Positions 16,902 to 26,243 of a DNA stretch of 40,724 bases are shown here, piece after piece (positions within the stretch are counted from its first letter, which is position 1; every line of letters begins with the position of its first letter). The stretch is taken from assembly GCA_039908535.1 (NCBI GenBank), contig JAMOAW010000012.1:1-40724 (forward strand), read 5' to 3'. The stretch is from JAMOAW01 sp039908535. GTDB taxonomy: Bacteria; Pseudomonadota; Magnetococcia; Magnetococcales; JADFZT01. The notes beneath the pieces are model-generated. The model was not told where the DNA came from. It saw only the letters and a program-made list of their open reading frames with translations, and did not search any database. The translations under genes were made by a program, and so were the position numbers.

Positions 16902-19271
16902 TTATTGTCGTAGTGATGTGGCGTACCATCCTTTATTCTCTTTGTATTTAAAGCCAAAATTACGCAACATTTGCGAGACAGGAGGATTCGCATCGTCCGT
17001 TTCAATACACATGCTTCCACCATTCTCTCGGAGATCAATGATTCGGAGACCATATTGAGTCACAAATTTTTGCAACTTGGACTCCAAATTTTTTTCTTCT
17101 GGAAATGGAAGGGCAGAAGCTTCTACATGATGCGAACGAAGCAAATCATTCTCTCTATAGACCGCTATTGGTTGAGAATTCCATTTATTTGAACTATTAC
17201 TAGGCGTTGTGCTCAGAGAGGGAGTCTCAAGATGGACGGGTTTTTCATCTGGGAAAAGCAGTGCATTTTTTGGCTCGCGGAGGTGATTTCGGGAAGAGGT
17301 CACGGAATCCGCCTCAATTGGAGCCTCTGTTTTAATCTCTCCGGCATTTTTTGAGGCCATTTTTTCTGCGGCATCGACAAGATCTTCTATTGTTTCTTTG
17401 AGTTGTTCAATGCCACCTCCCAATAAGTTCATGGAGTTGGTAAAGTGGTGATCTATTTGGATGACATATTCATGGACTCGATAATGATAGGCTTCGGTAC
17501 CTTCTTGAATTTTATCAAAGATTGAGCTCAGATCTTCATCCACTTTTTCAAAGCGTTGTCGATAATTTTCCCAATTATTTTGGACCTGTTGTGCCCCTTC
17601 ATAAACGATACGAGCGGTATTGGTGATCTCTTCCTGGGTATTTTTCATGGATTGGAAGGTAGATTCCATTTGTTGGGCCGCTTTGGAAAAACGTTCGGCG
17701 GTCTGGGCAATGGGGGCACCGCTCTCTTGGAGTTGTTGGAAAGATTGATCCATGCCCATAATCACTTGTAATAGACGTAAGATGGAGCTATCAAAATTTT
17801 CTAGTAACGATTTTAAGCGGTCGTCAAGTAGATACAGGGTTTTATTTACCCCTTGCATCTGTTCGGCAAAGGGAAATATCGTCTCTTCCAGTCGTTGCGT
17901 CGAGGTGTCCATGCGCTTGGTCAAAAGTTGACCAGCCTCATCCATGGCTCTTCTGACCTCATTGGCAGAGGCCAAAAGTTCCTCTTTCCAAACGGTCGCG
18001 CTTTTTGAAAGACTGTGATAAAATCCTTTGGCAATTTTTTCAATGATAGAGCTAAATTCTTCAGAGACTTTTAAGCTGTCGGCCTGGAGCGATTGGGAAG
18101 CTGTATCAAGGGTTTTTGTAAGGAGAGAGGCCGAACTGGCAATGCTGTTTTCCATGTTTTGCCCTGCCCCAGCGATCAGGCTTTCTAACCGTTCGGCCGT
18201 TTTGTCCACGCGCTCGCCAAAACTACCGCTACTCTCTCCTAATCCAGAGATGGTTTTATGGAGGGTTTCTTGTAAGAGGGTTAATGTTTGGACCAGGGCA
18301 TTCATTTCAGTACCGACCGATCCATCCATACTGGTCTTGAATCTATCAACTAATTGCAACATTGTCTCCTGGCTCATGGTGCCGATACTTTTTGTTATGC
18401 CTTCAATGGAATGAACCATGGGGGCCATGGCTTGACCGATTACCGAGCCAAGAGAGTTGTTAAAGCGCATTTCCAACGCTTTGGCCACCTCCACGGCAAA
18501 ATCGGTATTAAATCGTTCCAATTGCAGAGTTTGTTTTTTAAGTTCCTCAATCTGTAACGCGGCCAACGAGACCGGAGTGACAAAAATCATCCGTTCTTCT
18601 AATAATTGACAAAATTCGTCAAATTGACGATGTAAATATAATATCCAATATTTTATTAACATAGATAATAAAAGTGACGACAAAAGTCCCGCAATGGATG
18701 TCATAAATTTAAATGTCGCTGCCGTAAGAAGATTTTCTAAAGAGTCCTTTGCTTGTTGCACATTCCCGGCAACACCTTCGCTGGCAAAATGGAGTGCTGC
18801 AACCAAGCCAATGAAGGTAAATAGCAAGCCAAACCCAACAAAATAATTTGGAAACGACTGATAAAGTGTTAAGTTGAGCCTACCCGCCACACTTCCCATA
18901 TGAAGATAAACCGAAGGTCGCACCGTATTACGAATCTGCCCAGATTCGGTTGCGTTTGGCATGATTAACGTTTCTTTAAACTCTTCCCAACCATGCCTTA
19001 AAATTTTTTCCCGAGTCATGACCTCATCAAATTGAGAAAATTGATCCACAAAATCATGATAATCTGAAATTGATTTTAGCGCACGTTTCACCCTGTCCAA
19101 GGTAGACAGCATGGGATGTATTTGAATTATTCTAAACCAAAGCAAAATACCTAGGGCGAAAACCAACATCACCCCTGCGATATAAATCACCACATCAGGG
19201 TCTTTAAAAAGATTAAAAATGGGCGACAGATATCTTTGTAAACTGCTCAATGATTCGATGTTCTCTGCCAT
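16902..19271 (-). CDS. zorA: Zorya motor protein ZorA (MotA/ExbB-like) with long tail
   Basis: ZorA forms the pentameric channel around ZorB, and its long cytoplasmic tail transmits the signal. In this 789-residue protein the membrane helices are about 27-49, 143-163 and 181-213, a MotA/TolQ/ExbB-type core with T152 and T191/S192 at pore-lining positions. From about 220 to 650 there is a continuous heptad-like helical tail rich in Q, E, S and L. A low-complexity P/S-rich linker (about 650-735) leads to a compact C-terminal segment (about 736-789) containing IIDLRENGG, MLRNFGFKY and NKGWYATS. AAGGATGAGGA precedes ATG 19271. The E. coli protein is roughly 730 residues, so the C-terminal module may be an addition. 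Confidence 0.9.
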   Translation of the reverse strand: MAENIESLSSLQRYLSPIFNLFKDPDVVIYIAGVMLVFALGILLWFRIIQIHPMLSTLDRVKRALKSISDYHDFVDQFSQFDEVMTREKILRHGWEEFKETLIMPNATESGQIRNTVRPSVYLHMGSVAGRLNLTLYQSFPNYFVGFGLLFTFIGLVAALHFASEGVAGNVQQAKDSLENLLTAATFKFMTSIAGLLSSLLLSMLIKYWILYLHRQFDEFCQLLEERMIFVTPVSLAALQIEELKKQTLQLERFNTDFAVEVAKALEMRFNNSLGSVIGQAMAPMVHSIEGITKSIGTMSQETMLQLVDRFKTSMDGSVGTEMNALVQTLTLLQETLHKTISGLGESSGSFGERVDKTAERLESLIAGAGQNMENSIASSASLLTKTLDTASQSLQADSLKVSEEFSSIIEKIAKGFYHSLSKSATVWKEELLASANEVRRAMDEAGQLLTKRMDTSTQRLEETIFPFAEQMQGVNKTLYLLDDRLKSLLENFDSSILRLLQVIMGMDQSFQQLQESGAPIAQTAERFSKAAQQMESTFQSMKNTQEEITNTARIVYEGAQQVQNNWENYRQRFEKVDEDLSSIFDKIQEGTEAYHYRVHEYVIQIDHHFTNSMNLLGGGIEQLKETIEDLVDAAEKMASKNAGEIKTEAPIEADSVTSSRNHLREPKNALLFPDEKPVHLETPSLSTTPSNSSNKWNSQPIAVYRENDLLRSHHVEASALPFPEEKNLESKLQKFVTQYGLRIIDLRENGGSMCIETDDANPPVSQMLRNFGFKYKENKGWYATSLRQ

Positions 19272-19531
19272 TCCTCATCCTTTTAGTAAATGAAATCATA
19301 GGGTGGTTTTTTTTAGTCATGGCTAAAAAAATATTTCACTAGCGTAAAATAGCATACACTCAACTTTTAATTTTTTTCATGTTTGACATGAGGAAAATTT
19401 ACAAAAGTTTGTCATCGTGTCATATTATTAATCTCTAAACTGAACTTTGCAAGACTTTTCAATCTGTAATATTTGACCTGCTACAAAAAAAGTTTATTGA
19501 TTGTTGTTTTATGTTTTTAAGGTGCGCACAG
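19272..19531 (-). promoter_or_regulatory. Zorya operon leader, AT-rich with small palindromes
   Basis: The 260 nt upstream of zorA should hold its promoter but show no sharp sigma-70 consensus. An A/T hairpin occupies 19308-19331 (TTTTTTTAG / CTAAAAAAA), inside the probable mRNA leader. A perfect 5-bp-arm palindrome CATGTTTGACATG lies at 19378-19390 and could be an operator half-site pair. Both are suggestive only. Confidence 0.3.
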
Positions 19532-19765
19532 ATTTAGGTACCACCACATTTGAGTGTGGACGATGAACGAGTGCCTGAATAAAAAGCAAAGTCAAGACCT
19601 TGGGGGATGGCATCCCCCAATCCCCCTGCTTTTTGAAGGAAGCAAAACCGAGGTCAAAAGCAAAACCCTGGGGGCAATCCCCCAGACCCCTTTTTTTTTT
19701 AAATAATAAAACCAAAGAACAGATGACCACGGTTAAGTGTGGTGGTACCCCCAATTCTCTTCACC
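19532..19765 (+). repeat. Family A interspersed repeat at Zorya right edge
   Basis: This is a full-length copy bounded by GGTACCACCACATTTGAGTG on the left and a GTTAAGTGTGGTGGTACC palindrome on the right. Inside are CAAGACCTTGGGGGAT, GGCATCCCCCAATCCCCCTG, AAAGCAAAACCCTGGGGG and a T9-AAATAATAAAA segment. It is nearly identical to the copy at 22133-22389 apart from the hexamer expansion there. The 125 nt between it and the degP remnant hold no recognisable feature. Confidence 0.85.
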
Positions 19766-19890
19766 CTTTTTTTTATCTTACGGATCGACCATAGACGATG
19801 CTGGAGATGCTGAGTTATTGTGTGGCTTGTGACTGTATGGGACAGAGGGGAGAAAACAATTGACCACAGTTACATGGGGATTTACCCTAT

Positions 19891-20036
19891 GGCTTGGTGG
19901 GTGGTAGGATCAAGAGCCGGGGAGCGGATTTGGATGGTGAACAAAAAGCCACTCCAGACGCAACGTGCGGTTAAAAAAAATGAGATGTGATTGAATATCC
20001 GTAGAAGGAGAGAGTGGCTTTTTCTCCTGATTCGTT
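19891..20036 (+). pseudogene. Remnant of degP 3' end
   Basis: These 146 nt align with 11494-11655, the last 160 nt of degP. Shared stretches include AAGAGCCGGGGA, CGGATTT, AAAAAGCC, TCCAGACG, CAACGTGCG, TTGAATATCC and TTTTTCTCCTGATTCGTT. There is a 17-nt deletion between TCCAGACG and CAACGTGCG, a 3-nt insertion near 19904, and scattered substitutions. The reading frame is destroyed. It is in the same orientation as degP, about 8.4 kb away, with the Zorya operon between. It is either a duplicated insertion target or the stump of a second degP gene. Confidence 0.85.
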
Positions 20037-20060
20037 CATAAGAAAAATGGGAGTTTGGCG

Positions 20061-21152
20061 ATGCACAAAGAGAGACGGGGTTTTTTAAAGGAGGCGTTGG
20101 TGGCCTCTTCTGGGGCGGTAGCTGTTGGTATGGGGATGCCACGAGTGGCGGTTGCGGAAGAGACCATTCATTGGAAAATGGTGACCACTTGGCCGAAAAA
20201 TTTTCCAGGTTTGGGGAGCGGGGCCAATTTTTTAGCACAGCTCATTCAGCAGATGAGCGGTGGGCGTCTGCAGGTCAAAGTGTATGGGGCCAAGGAGTTG
20301 GTGGGAGATTTCGAAGTATTTGATGCGGTATCCAGGGGGACGGCACAGATGGGGCATGGCGCGGCCTACTATTGGAAGGGGAAACATCCCGCCAGCCAAT
20401 TTTTTGCCTCGGTCCCTTTTGGCCTGACAGCTCAGGAGATGAACGGTTGGCTCTACCATGGTGGGGGCTTGGAGCTGTGGGCCAAGTTGTACAAACCTTT
20501 CGGATTGATCCCAACGGCGATTGGCAATACCGGTGTGCAGATGGGCGGTTGGTTTAATCGGGAGATCAATACCCTGGAGGATTTGAATGGGCTGAAAATG
20601 CGTATTCCAGGTTTGGGGGGAGAGGTTTTGAAACGAGCCGGGGGTACCCCTGTCTCTTTGCCAGCCGGGGAGATTTTTCCAGCGTTACAGTCGGGTGCCA
20701 TTGATGCCACCGAATTTGTCGGTCCTTATAATGATTTGGCCTTTGGTCTGCACAAGGCGGCCAAATATTATTATTATCCCGGCTGGCATGAACCCGGAAC
20801 CACTTTAGAGTGCTTGATCCACCAAGAGGCGTTGGATAAACTGCCCAAAGATTTACAATCCATTGTATTGAATGCCTGTAAAGTGGCCAATCAGGATATG
20901 TTGGCCGATTTTACCGCACGCAACAATGCCGCCCTTAACGCATTGGTCAACGAACATAAAGTGCTGTTGCGCCCCTTCCCGGATGTTGTTTTGCAAAAGC
21001 TTAAATCGATTTCTGTCCAGGTCGTGGCCGAAATTGCCGCCGGGGATTCGTTATCTAAAGAGATCTACGACTCTTTAAAGAGTTTTTTGGCGCAAGCCGA
21101 GTCGTGGCATAAAGTGTCCGAGTTGGCCTACCTCAAGGCGCGTCAAGGTTGA
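20061..21152 (+). CDS. TRAP transporter substrate-binding protein, DctP family
   Basis: DctP-type proteins bind organic acids in the periplasm for a DctQM permease. The 363-residue protein begins with a twin-arginine motif (ERRGFLKE) and a hydrophobic segment ending AVA near 32, so export is probably by Tat. The mature part has MVTTWPKNFPGLGSG, LNGLKMRIPGLGGEV, FPALQSGAIDATEFVGPYND and YYYPGWHEPG, which resembles the TakP-like 2-oxo-acid-binding branch. GGGAG lies about 7 nt before ATG 20061. No dctQ or dctM is in the window, so the permease must lie elsewhere or be absent. It directly follows the degP remnant and precedes an exported protein. Confidence 0.9.
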   Translation: MHKERRGFLKEALVASSGAVAVGMGMPRVAVAEETIHWKMVTTWPKNFPGLGSGANFLAQLIQQMSGGRLQVKVYGAKELVGDFEVFDAVSRGTAQMGHGAAYYWKGKHPASQFFASVPFGLTAQEMNGWLYHGGGLELWAKLYKPFGLIPTAIGNTGVQMGGWFNREINTLEDLNGLKMRIPGLGGEVLKRAGGTPVSLPAGEIFPALQSGAIDATEFVGPYNDLAFGLHKAAKYYYYPGWHEPGTTLECLIHQEALDKLPKDLQSIVLNACKVANQDMLADFTARNNAALNALVNEHKVLLRPFPDVVLQKLKSISVQVVAEIAAGDSLSKEIYDSLKSFLAQAESWHKVSELAYLKARQG

Positions 21153-21181
21153 ACGGGCGTTCTTTTTCCATGGGGAGGGTG

Positions 21182-22120
21182 ATGTTTCGCCCATGGCAAT
21201 GGTTTGTTTGCGCCTTTCTTCCGGTGGTGGCGTTGGCCGCGCCCCCTGCCGAGGAGCTGTTTGTAAAACATTTTAATGTCAGCAATGAATCCTATACCGT
21301 GCATGGACAGGTGACCGTCAATGCCCTTTCCCCGTTGACTGGTTGGGCGCAAATTGATCAGTTTAGGGGGGATATCTCCCGTTTTGGTGGTTTGCAGGTG
21401 TTGTTGTCGGGTTATCCAGGTATTGGATTATTATTGTCTCAGGTGCGGGATCTTGGCCTAGAGGCTGGAAAGATCCAGGTGGGTCCAGAGGGGATGGATG
21501 TTAATATTCAGTCGCTGGTGATCCCCCAGGGGCGGGTGAGCCACTGTTCTGGTCGGTCACAGAACAATGGTCAGTGGCAGGGTAAAAGCGGTGCGTTGCA
21601 ACTCGACAAGCCTTTAAAAGGGATGGCTCCGGTGACGCCTTTGGGCTATGCTTCGTTGACCGCTTCCGGGATGAAGGAGCAGGGCCAATTTGCCATTCAA
21701 AACGCCTTTATTCAAAAAATTCGTATTCAGGCATTAAATTTGGCCAGTGTAGGGGATTCTTGGTCTGGGAAGGGTGTGATTCAGACCCGTGTGGAGGCTA
21801 AAAAGGTGCATTTTCCCAAGGAGTCATCCGATTCCCCTTTTTATCAACCGGTTCGGGATCTTTTGGCCTTGGCGGGTGGCTCTGTGGATGCGGGTAGCGC
21901 GGCTTTTTTGGTCGATTCTCTTACTCTGTTAGCCAGTTCCTCAGCGGGTCATTTGGATTTGACCGATATCCAACTCATCAGCTCCAAACTGAAAGCCACC
22001 GGAACTCTGCGCGCCACCATGCGGACGAACAAAGAGATGGTCGTGAGTGTGGATTTACTGGTGACAACGCCTAAAGGTAATAAGAGGTTGAAAAAGGGGT
22101 ATCAGTTAGAGGTGGATTGA
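21182..22120 (+). CDS. Exported protein of unknown function
   Basis: I do not recognise a family. The 312-residue protein has a signal peptide (MFRPWQWFVCAFLPVVALA, cleavage near residue 19-20) and no further membrane helix. The rest is rich in alternating hydrophobic/polar strands (SLVIPQGRV, GKGVIQTRVEAKKVHF, GHLDLTDIQLISSKLKATG), suggesting a beta-rich fold like lipid-transfer AsmA/DUF-type periplasmic domains, but that is only an impression. GGAGG lies 3 nt before ATG 21182; ATG 21170 is an alternative start. It follows dctP by 29 nt and is probably co-transcribed. A family A repeat begins 13 nt after the stop. Confidence 0.7.
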   Translation: MFRPWQWFVCAFLPVVALAAPPAEELFVKHFNVSNESYTVHGQVTVNALSPLTGWAQIDQFRGDISRFGGLQVLLSGYPGIGLLLSQVRDLGLEAGKIQVGPEGMDVNIQSLVIPQGRVSHCSGRSQNNGQWQGKSGALQLDKPLKGMAPVTPLGYASLTASGMKEQGQFAIQNAFIQKIRIQALNLASVGDSWSGKGVIQTRVEAKKVHFPKESSDSPFYQPVRDLLALAGGSVDAGSAAFLVDSLTLLASSSAGHLDLTDIQLISSKLKATGTLRATMRTNKEMVVSVDLLVTTPKGNKRLKKGYQLEVD

Positions 22121-22132
22121 ATCAGGAGATAT

Positions 22133-22389
<257 letters not shown>

Positions 22390-22492
22390 AGATTTGGAAG
22401 AAGAAATTTTTCCAGAAACCTGTCCGTATCGTTGCGAACAAATATTGGATGCCAATTTTTTGCCTTTATAAATAAAATAAACAGGAGATCCC

Positions 22493-23521
22493 ATGTCCTT
22501 TTCTACCCTTACGGTTGAGATACTTAAATGTCATGGAACGCGCAATGATTTTATAGCCGTCGATGAAACCCACAGCGAGCAGGTGCCGGAAGGGTTAAAA
22601 AAATCTTTTTCTCGGTTGGTGGCGGATCGACAGACGGGGATTGGGGCAGATGGGATTGTTTTTGTATCGGCTGTGGATGCCCAACGCCCTCGAATGCGGT
22701 TTTTTAATCCCGATGGCAGCGAAGCGGAGATGTGTGGTAATGGGTTGCGCTGTGCGGTGCGCATCTGTCATGAGGGGAGGTTTAAAGAGCAAAATTCGTT
22801 GCTATTTACGACATTGGGGGGGGAGTTTAAAACCGATTATTTTATCTCTCCAGAATTTGGTATCCCCTTCGTGCGGATTTTTTTAGATCCTGTGCAGATC
22901 AATCCAGAAAAAATTTTAAAGAGTCGGCGCAGCAAGCCATTCTTGTCGGAAACCTTTGTGGTCCATGGTCAAGAGTGGTCTGGAACCCTCCTCTCTATCG
23001 GCAATCCCCATTTAATCGTGAATGTCGCAGATTTACGCCAGATCGATCTCGTCGCTCTTGGTCATGCCATGGAGAATCATCCCATGTTTACCAATCGGGC
23101 CAATGTCACTTTTGTGCAGCTGTTGGATGGGGCTAAAATTTTGGTGCAGACCTATGAGCGCGGAGCGGGGCTGACCTTGGCCTGTGGTACAGGGATGACC
23201 TCGGCGGCGGTGGCCCAGGTTTTGAATGGTTCACTGCCAAACCATGGCGAAATAGAGGTTCATCTCGCCGGAGGCGTGGCATGGGTCACCCCCCATGTGG
23301 AGGAGAATCATCTATCCGCCAGTTTGACCGGCAACGCCACCTTTCTCTATCGCGGTTTGGTTAAACTCAGGGTGGCTGGAGAGCAGGTGGCGTTTGGGGG
23401 AGAAGAGCGGGTTGAGCAAAGCTATGTGTATCGCGAAGAGATCGAGAAATATGCAAAATTTACTAAAAAAAGCCTTTTTGATGCGGAAATTTTAAAAGGT
23501 ACCCCTCTTTTCAATAGATAG
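22493..23521 (+). CDS. dapF: Diaminopimelate epimerase
   Basis: DapF interconverts LL- and meso-diaminopimelate for lysine and peptidoglycan synthesis, using two cysteines. Both are present: C81 in FFNPDGSEAEMCGNGLRCA and C231 in YERGAGLTLACGTGMTSAA. The N-terminal RNDFIAVDE and GIGADGIVFV blocks are standard. AGGAG lies 6 nt before ATG 22493. At 342 residues it is longer than the roughly 275-residue E. coli enzyme: a C-terminal tail of about 45 residues follows TGNATFLYRG, ending in TPLFNR. The tail has no motif I know. It is convergent with lon. Confidence 0.95.
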   Translation: MSFSTLTVEILKCHGTRNDFIAVDETHSEQVPEGLKKSFSRLVADRQTGIGADGIVFVSAVDAQRPRMRFFNPDGSEAEMCGNGLRCAVRICHEGRFKEQNSLLFTTLGGEFKTDYFISPEFGIPFVRIFLDPVQINPEKILKSRRSKPFLSETFVVHGQEWSGTLLSIGNPHLIVNVADLRQIDLVALGHAMENHPMFTNRANVTFVQLLDGAKILVQTYERGAGLTLACGTGMTSAAVAQVLNGSLPNHGEIEVHLAGGVAWVTPHVEENHLSASLTGNATFLYRGLVKLRVAGEQVAFGGEERVEQSYVYREEIEKYAKFTKKSLFDAEILKGTPLFNR

Positions 23522-23522
23522 A

Positions 23523-23585
23523 AATGCAGAGATTGGGGGGGCGGAGAACCGCACCCCAATCTCCCCACCTTTTTTTGGGGGGCTA
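23523..23585. terminator. Family B fragment acting as dapF/lon terminator
   Basis: GAGATTGGGG (23529-23538) pairs with CCCCAATCTC (23554-23563), and the inner GCGG/CCGC closes an AGAA loop; a T7 tract starts at 23571. The sequence is the proximal half of a family B repeat. It fills the gap between two convergent genes, so it probably serves as their shared terminator. Confidence 0.65.
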
Positions 23586-23598
23586 GGAAAATTTTGAT

Positions 23599-26136
23599 CT
23601 ATTCTGTACCCTCCTGATTGGAAGGTGCCTCCGGTGCGACAACCACTGCTTTGGCCTTTGGTGTTGGTTTCTCTGGCGCAACGGATTTAGGCGCAGGCGG
23701 AAAGACAATTTTGATGACTTCTGGATATTTGCGCACATAGTGAACCGTGAAGCCATCACGGATATAATCGGGCACCTCTTCATAATCTTTGCGACAGGCC
23801 TCTGGGAGAATCACCTCGCGGATGCCGACGCGCCGGGCAGCGATAATTTTTTCACGAATGCCACCTACAGCCAAAATTTGTCCAGTCAGGGTGATCTCAC
23901 CGGTCATGGCCAATCGTCGGGCAACGGGTTGGTTGAGGGCCAGCGAGAGCAAGGCCGTGGACATGGTGATGCCTGCCGATGGACCATCTTTTGGGGTGGA
24001 GCCTTCGGGGACATGGAGATGGATCAATCCTTTGATTAAAGAGGGATCGCCACCCAACTCTTTGCAGTGGGCTTCAATGTAGCTCATGGCGATTTGGGCC
24101 GATTCTTTCATGACCGCCCCTAAATTGCCAGTGATGGTAAATCCTTCTCGATTTGGGGTGATACGGGTGGCTTCTAAATCCAGAGTGGCTCCACCCATGG
24201 CGGTCCAGGCCAATCCAGTGACAATACCCACCCCTTGGAGGGGTTTTTCATCGCGAAAATTGGGTTTGCCCAGCAGTTCTTCAATTTTTGATTTGCCAAC
24301 CCGGAAGGGTTTGGGTTCGCCATCTAAAATTTTGACCGCTGTTTTGCGGGCAATGGCCCCGATTTTTTGTTCCAGTTGCCGAACACCCGCCTCGCGGGCA
24401 TAATTTTCGATGATGTCGCGCACCGCTTCGGTGTTGATCAGGAGATCTTTTTTGGTCAGGCCATTTTTTAGCAGTTGCTTGGGAATTAAATGGTTGCGGG
24501 CGATTTGCACCTTTTCTTGGGTGATATAGCCGGAAAGACGGATGATCTCCATTCGGTCGAGCAATGGTCGGGGAATGGTATCCAGTTGGTTGGCGGTACA
24601 GATGAAGAGAATTTTGGATAGGTCAAAACGTACATCCAGATAATGGTCTAAGAACTCGGTATTTTGTTCTGGGTCCAGGGCCTCAAGCAAGGCCGAGGCC
24701 GGGTCGCCTTGATAGCTTGCGCCAATTTTATCCACCTCGTCCAACATGATGATGGGGTTGGCTACCTTTTTGTAACGTAAAGCCTGGATCATTTTGCCGG
24801 GCATGGCCCCGACATAGGTGCGTCGATGGCCTTTTATTTCGGCCTCGTCCCGCATGCCGCCCACCGAAAAGCGGAAAAATTCCCGGCCCACGGCGCGGGC
24901 CACCGAGCGTCCAATGGAGGTTTTGCCCACACCAGGGGGACCGACCAATAAAATAATGGAGCCTCCCACTTCGCCCTTGAGTTTACCCACCGCTAAAAAT
25001 TCCAAAATGCGCTCTTTGACATCTTTAAGCCCGTCATGATCTTCATCTAAAATTTTGCGGGCTTGGGGTAGTTCCAGTTTATCGGTGGAGAAGATTCCCC
25101 AAGGTAGGCTGGTCAGCCAGTCCACATAGTTGCGGGTCACCCCATATTCCGAAGAGCTGGTCTCTAAAATGGCGAGTTTATTGAGTTCCTCTTGGATGCG
25201 TTTTTCGGCGTCTTCACTTAAGGTGAGTTTTTCCAATCGTTCACGAAAACGATCAATGTCGGCGGTGCGGTCGTCTTTGGTGATGCCCAACTCTTTTTGA
25301 ATCTCTTTGAGTTGCTCACGGAGGAAAAATTGCCGTTGATGATCGGAGATGCCCTCTTCGACCTGTTTGGAAATTTTATCTTGGAGTTTGACAATTTGCA
25401 GTTCTTGTTTGAGCAGGGCCAACACCTTTTCCAGACGATGACGAATGGAGAGGGTCTCTAGGATGTCTTGTAGTTCTTCCCGTTTGGAACTGGTCATGGA
25501 GGCGACAAAATCGGCCAAACGGTCTGGGTCGCTGAAGTTATGACGCGACAGGAACATTTTAACCTGTTCCTGATAGAGAGAGTCATATTTTAAGATCTCT
25601 TTAAGAGAGTTGATCACCGCCATCACATAGGGCTTGAGGGCGTCTGGTTCTAGTTCGTCCACAGGTTTGTTGTGGTGGAGAACTTTTGCGATGATGGGCG
25701 ATTTGCTGCGGGTAAGCTCCACCACCTCAAAACGGGAGATTCCTTCGGCCAACAGCTTGACCTGTTTTTCCTCTTCGTTGATGGCAGCTTCCAATATTCT
25801 GGCTACAGTTCCGATGCGATAGAGTTTTTGTGGGTTGAGAATCTCCTCCCCCTCTTCGGCATGACTTAAGATAATACCGAACAATTTTCCAGGGCTTTTC
25901 ATGGCCTTGCGGATGATGTCGTAATAGGGGGAGCCGTCTACTTGAATGGGGGTTAACATCCCAGGAAAAAAAGGACGTCCTCCCAGAGGGTAGATGACCA
26001 ATTCTGGTGGTAAAATAGAAGACATGGGGGCAGGAGGCTGGTTCGCATCCTCTTGGTCGATCTCTTCGAGGTTTTTTTCTTCCTCTTCTAGGATGGCATC
26101 GACAATTTTTTCGGCATCGTTATTTTCTTCGGACAT
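23599..26136 (-). CDS. lon: ATP-dependent Lon protease
   Basis: Lon is a cytosolic hexameric AAA+ protease that removes misfolded and short-lived regulatory proteins. The 845-residue protein has the N-terminal LON substrate domain (about 45-240, with PLGGRPFFPGM), a helical linker, the AAA+ domain with Walker A GPPGVGKTS and Walker B MLDEVDKIG, and the serine-lysine protease domain: S720 in DGPSAGITMS and K763 in VGGIREKIIAARR. The 43-residue spacing is as in E. coli. Unusual ends are an acidic N-terminal extension (EEEEKNLEEIDQED) and a P/A/K-rich C-terminal tail after the protease domain. It is convergent with dapF. Confidence 0.96.
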   Translation of the reverse strand: MSEENNDAEKIVDAILEEEEKNLEEIDQEDANQPPAPMSSILPPELVIYPLGGRPFFPGMLTPIQVDGSPYYDIIRKAMKSPGKLFGIILSHAEEGEEILNPQKLYRIGTVARILEAAINEEEKQVKLLAEGISRFEVVELTRSKSPIIAKVLHHNKPVDELEPDALKPYVMAVINSLKEILKYDSLYQEQVKMFLSRHNFSDPDRLADFVASMTSSKREELQDILETLSIRHRLEKVLALLKQELQIVKLQDKISKQVEEGISDHQRQFFLREQLKEIQKELGITKDDRTADIDRFRERLEKLTLSEDAEKRIQEELNKLAILETSSSEYGVTRNYVDWLTSLPWGIFSTDKLELPQARKILDEDHDGLKDVKERILEFLAVGKLKGEVGGSIILLVGPPGVGKTSIGRSVARAVGREFFRFSVGGMRDEAEIKGHRRTYVGAMPGKMIQALRYKKVANPIIMLDEVDKIGASYQGDPASALLEALDPEQNTEFLDHYLDVRFDLSKILFICTANQLDTIPRPLLDRMEIIRLSGYITQEKVQIARNHLIPKQLLKNGLTKKDLLINTEAVRDIIENYAREAGVRQLEQKIGAIARKTAVKILDGEPKPFRVGKSKIEELLGKPNFRDEKPLQGVGIVTGLAWTAMGGATLDLEATRITPNREGFTITGNLGAVMKESAQIAMSYIEAHCKELGGDPSLIKGLIHLHVPEGSTPKDGPSAGITMSTALLSLALNQPVARRLAMTGEITLTGQILAVGGIREKIIAARRVGIREVILPEACRKDYEEVPDYIRDGFTVHYVRKYPEVIKIVFPPAPKSVAPEKPTPKAKAVVVAPEAPSNQEGTE

Positions 26137-26243
26137 GAAAATTCCTTCCGGTATAAAAGAGTATTGACTTTTATATGGTTATGGTTAGAAAAAATGCAAC
26201 CCCCAACCAGAAGGAAATGGAGGATTCCAACCATTCAGTATTG

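Noticed and set aside
16087..19271. Flagellar MotA/MotB, TolQ/TolR or ExbB/ExbD pair
   Set aside because: The ZorA tail is hundreds of residues long and the ZorC and ZorD genes follow directly, which fits Zorya and not flagella or Tol/Exb.
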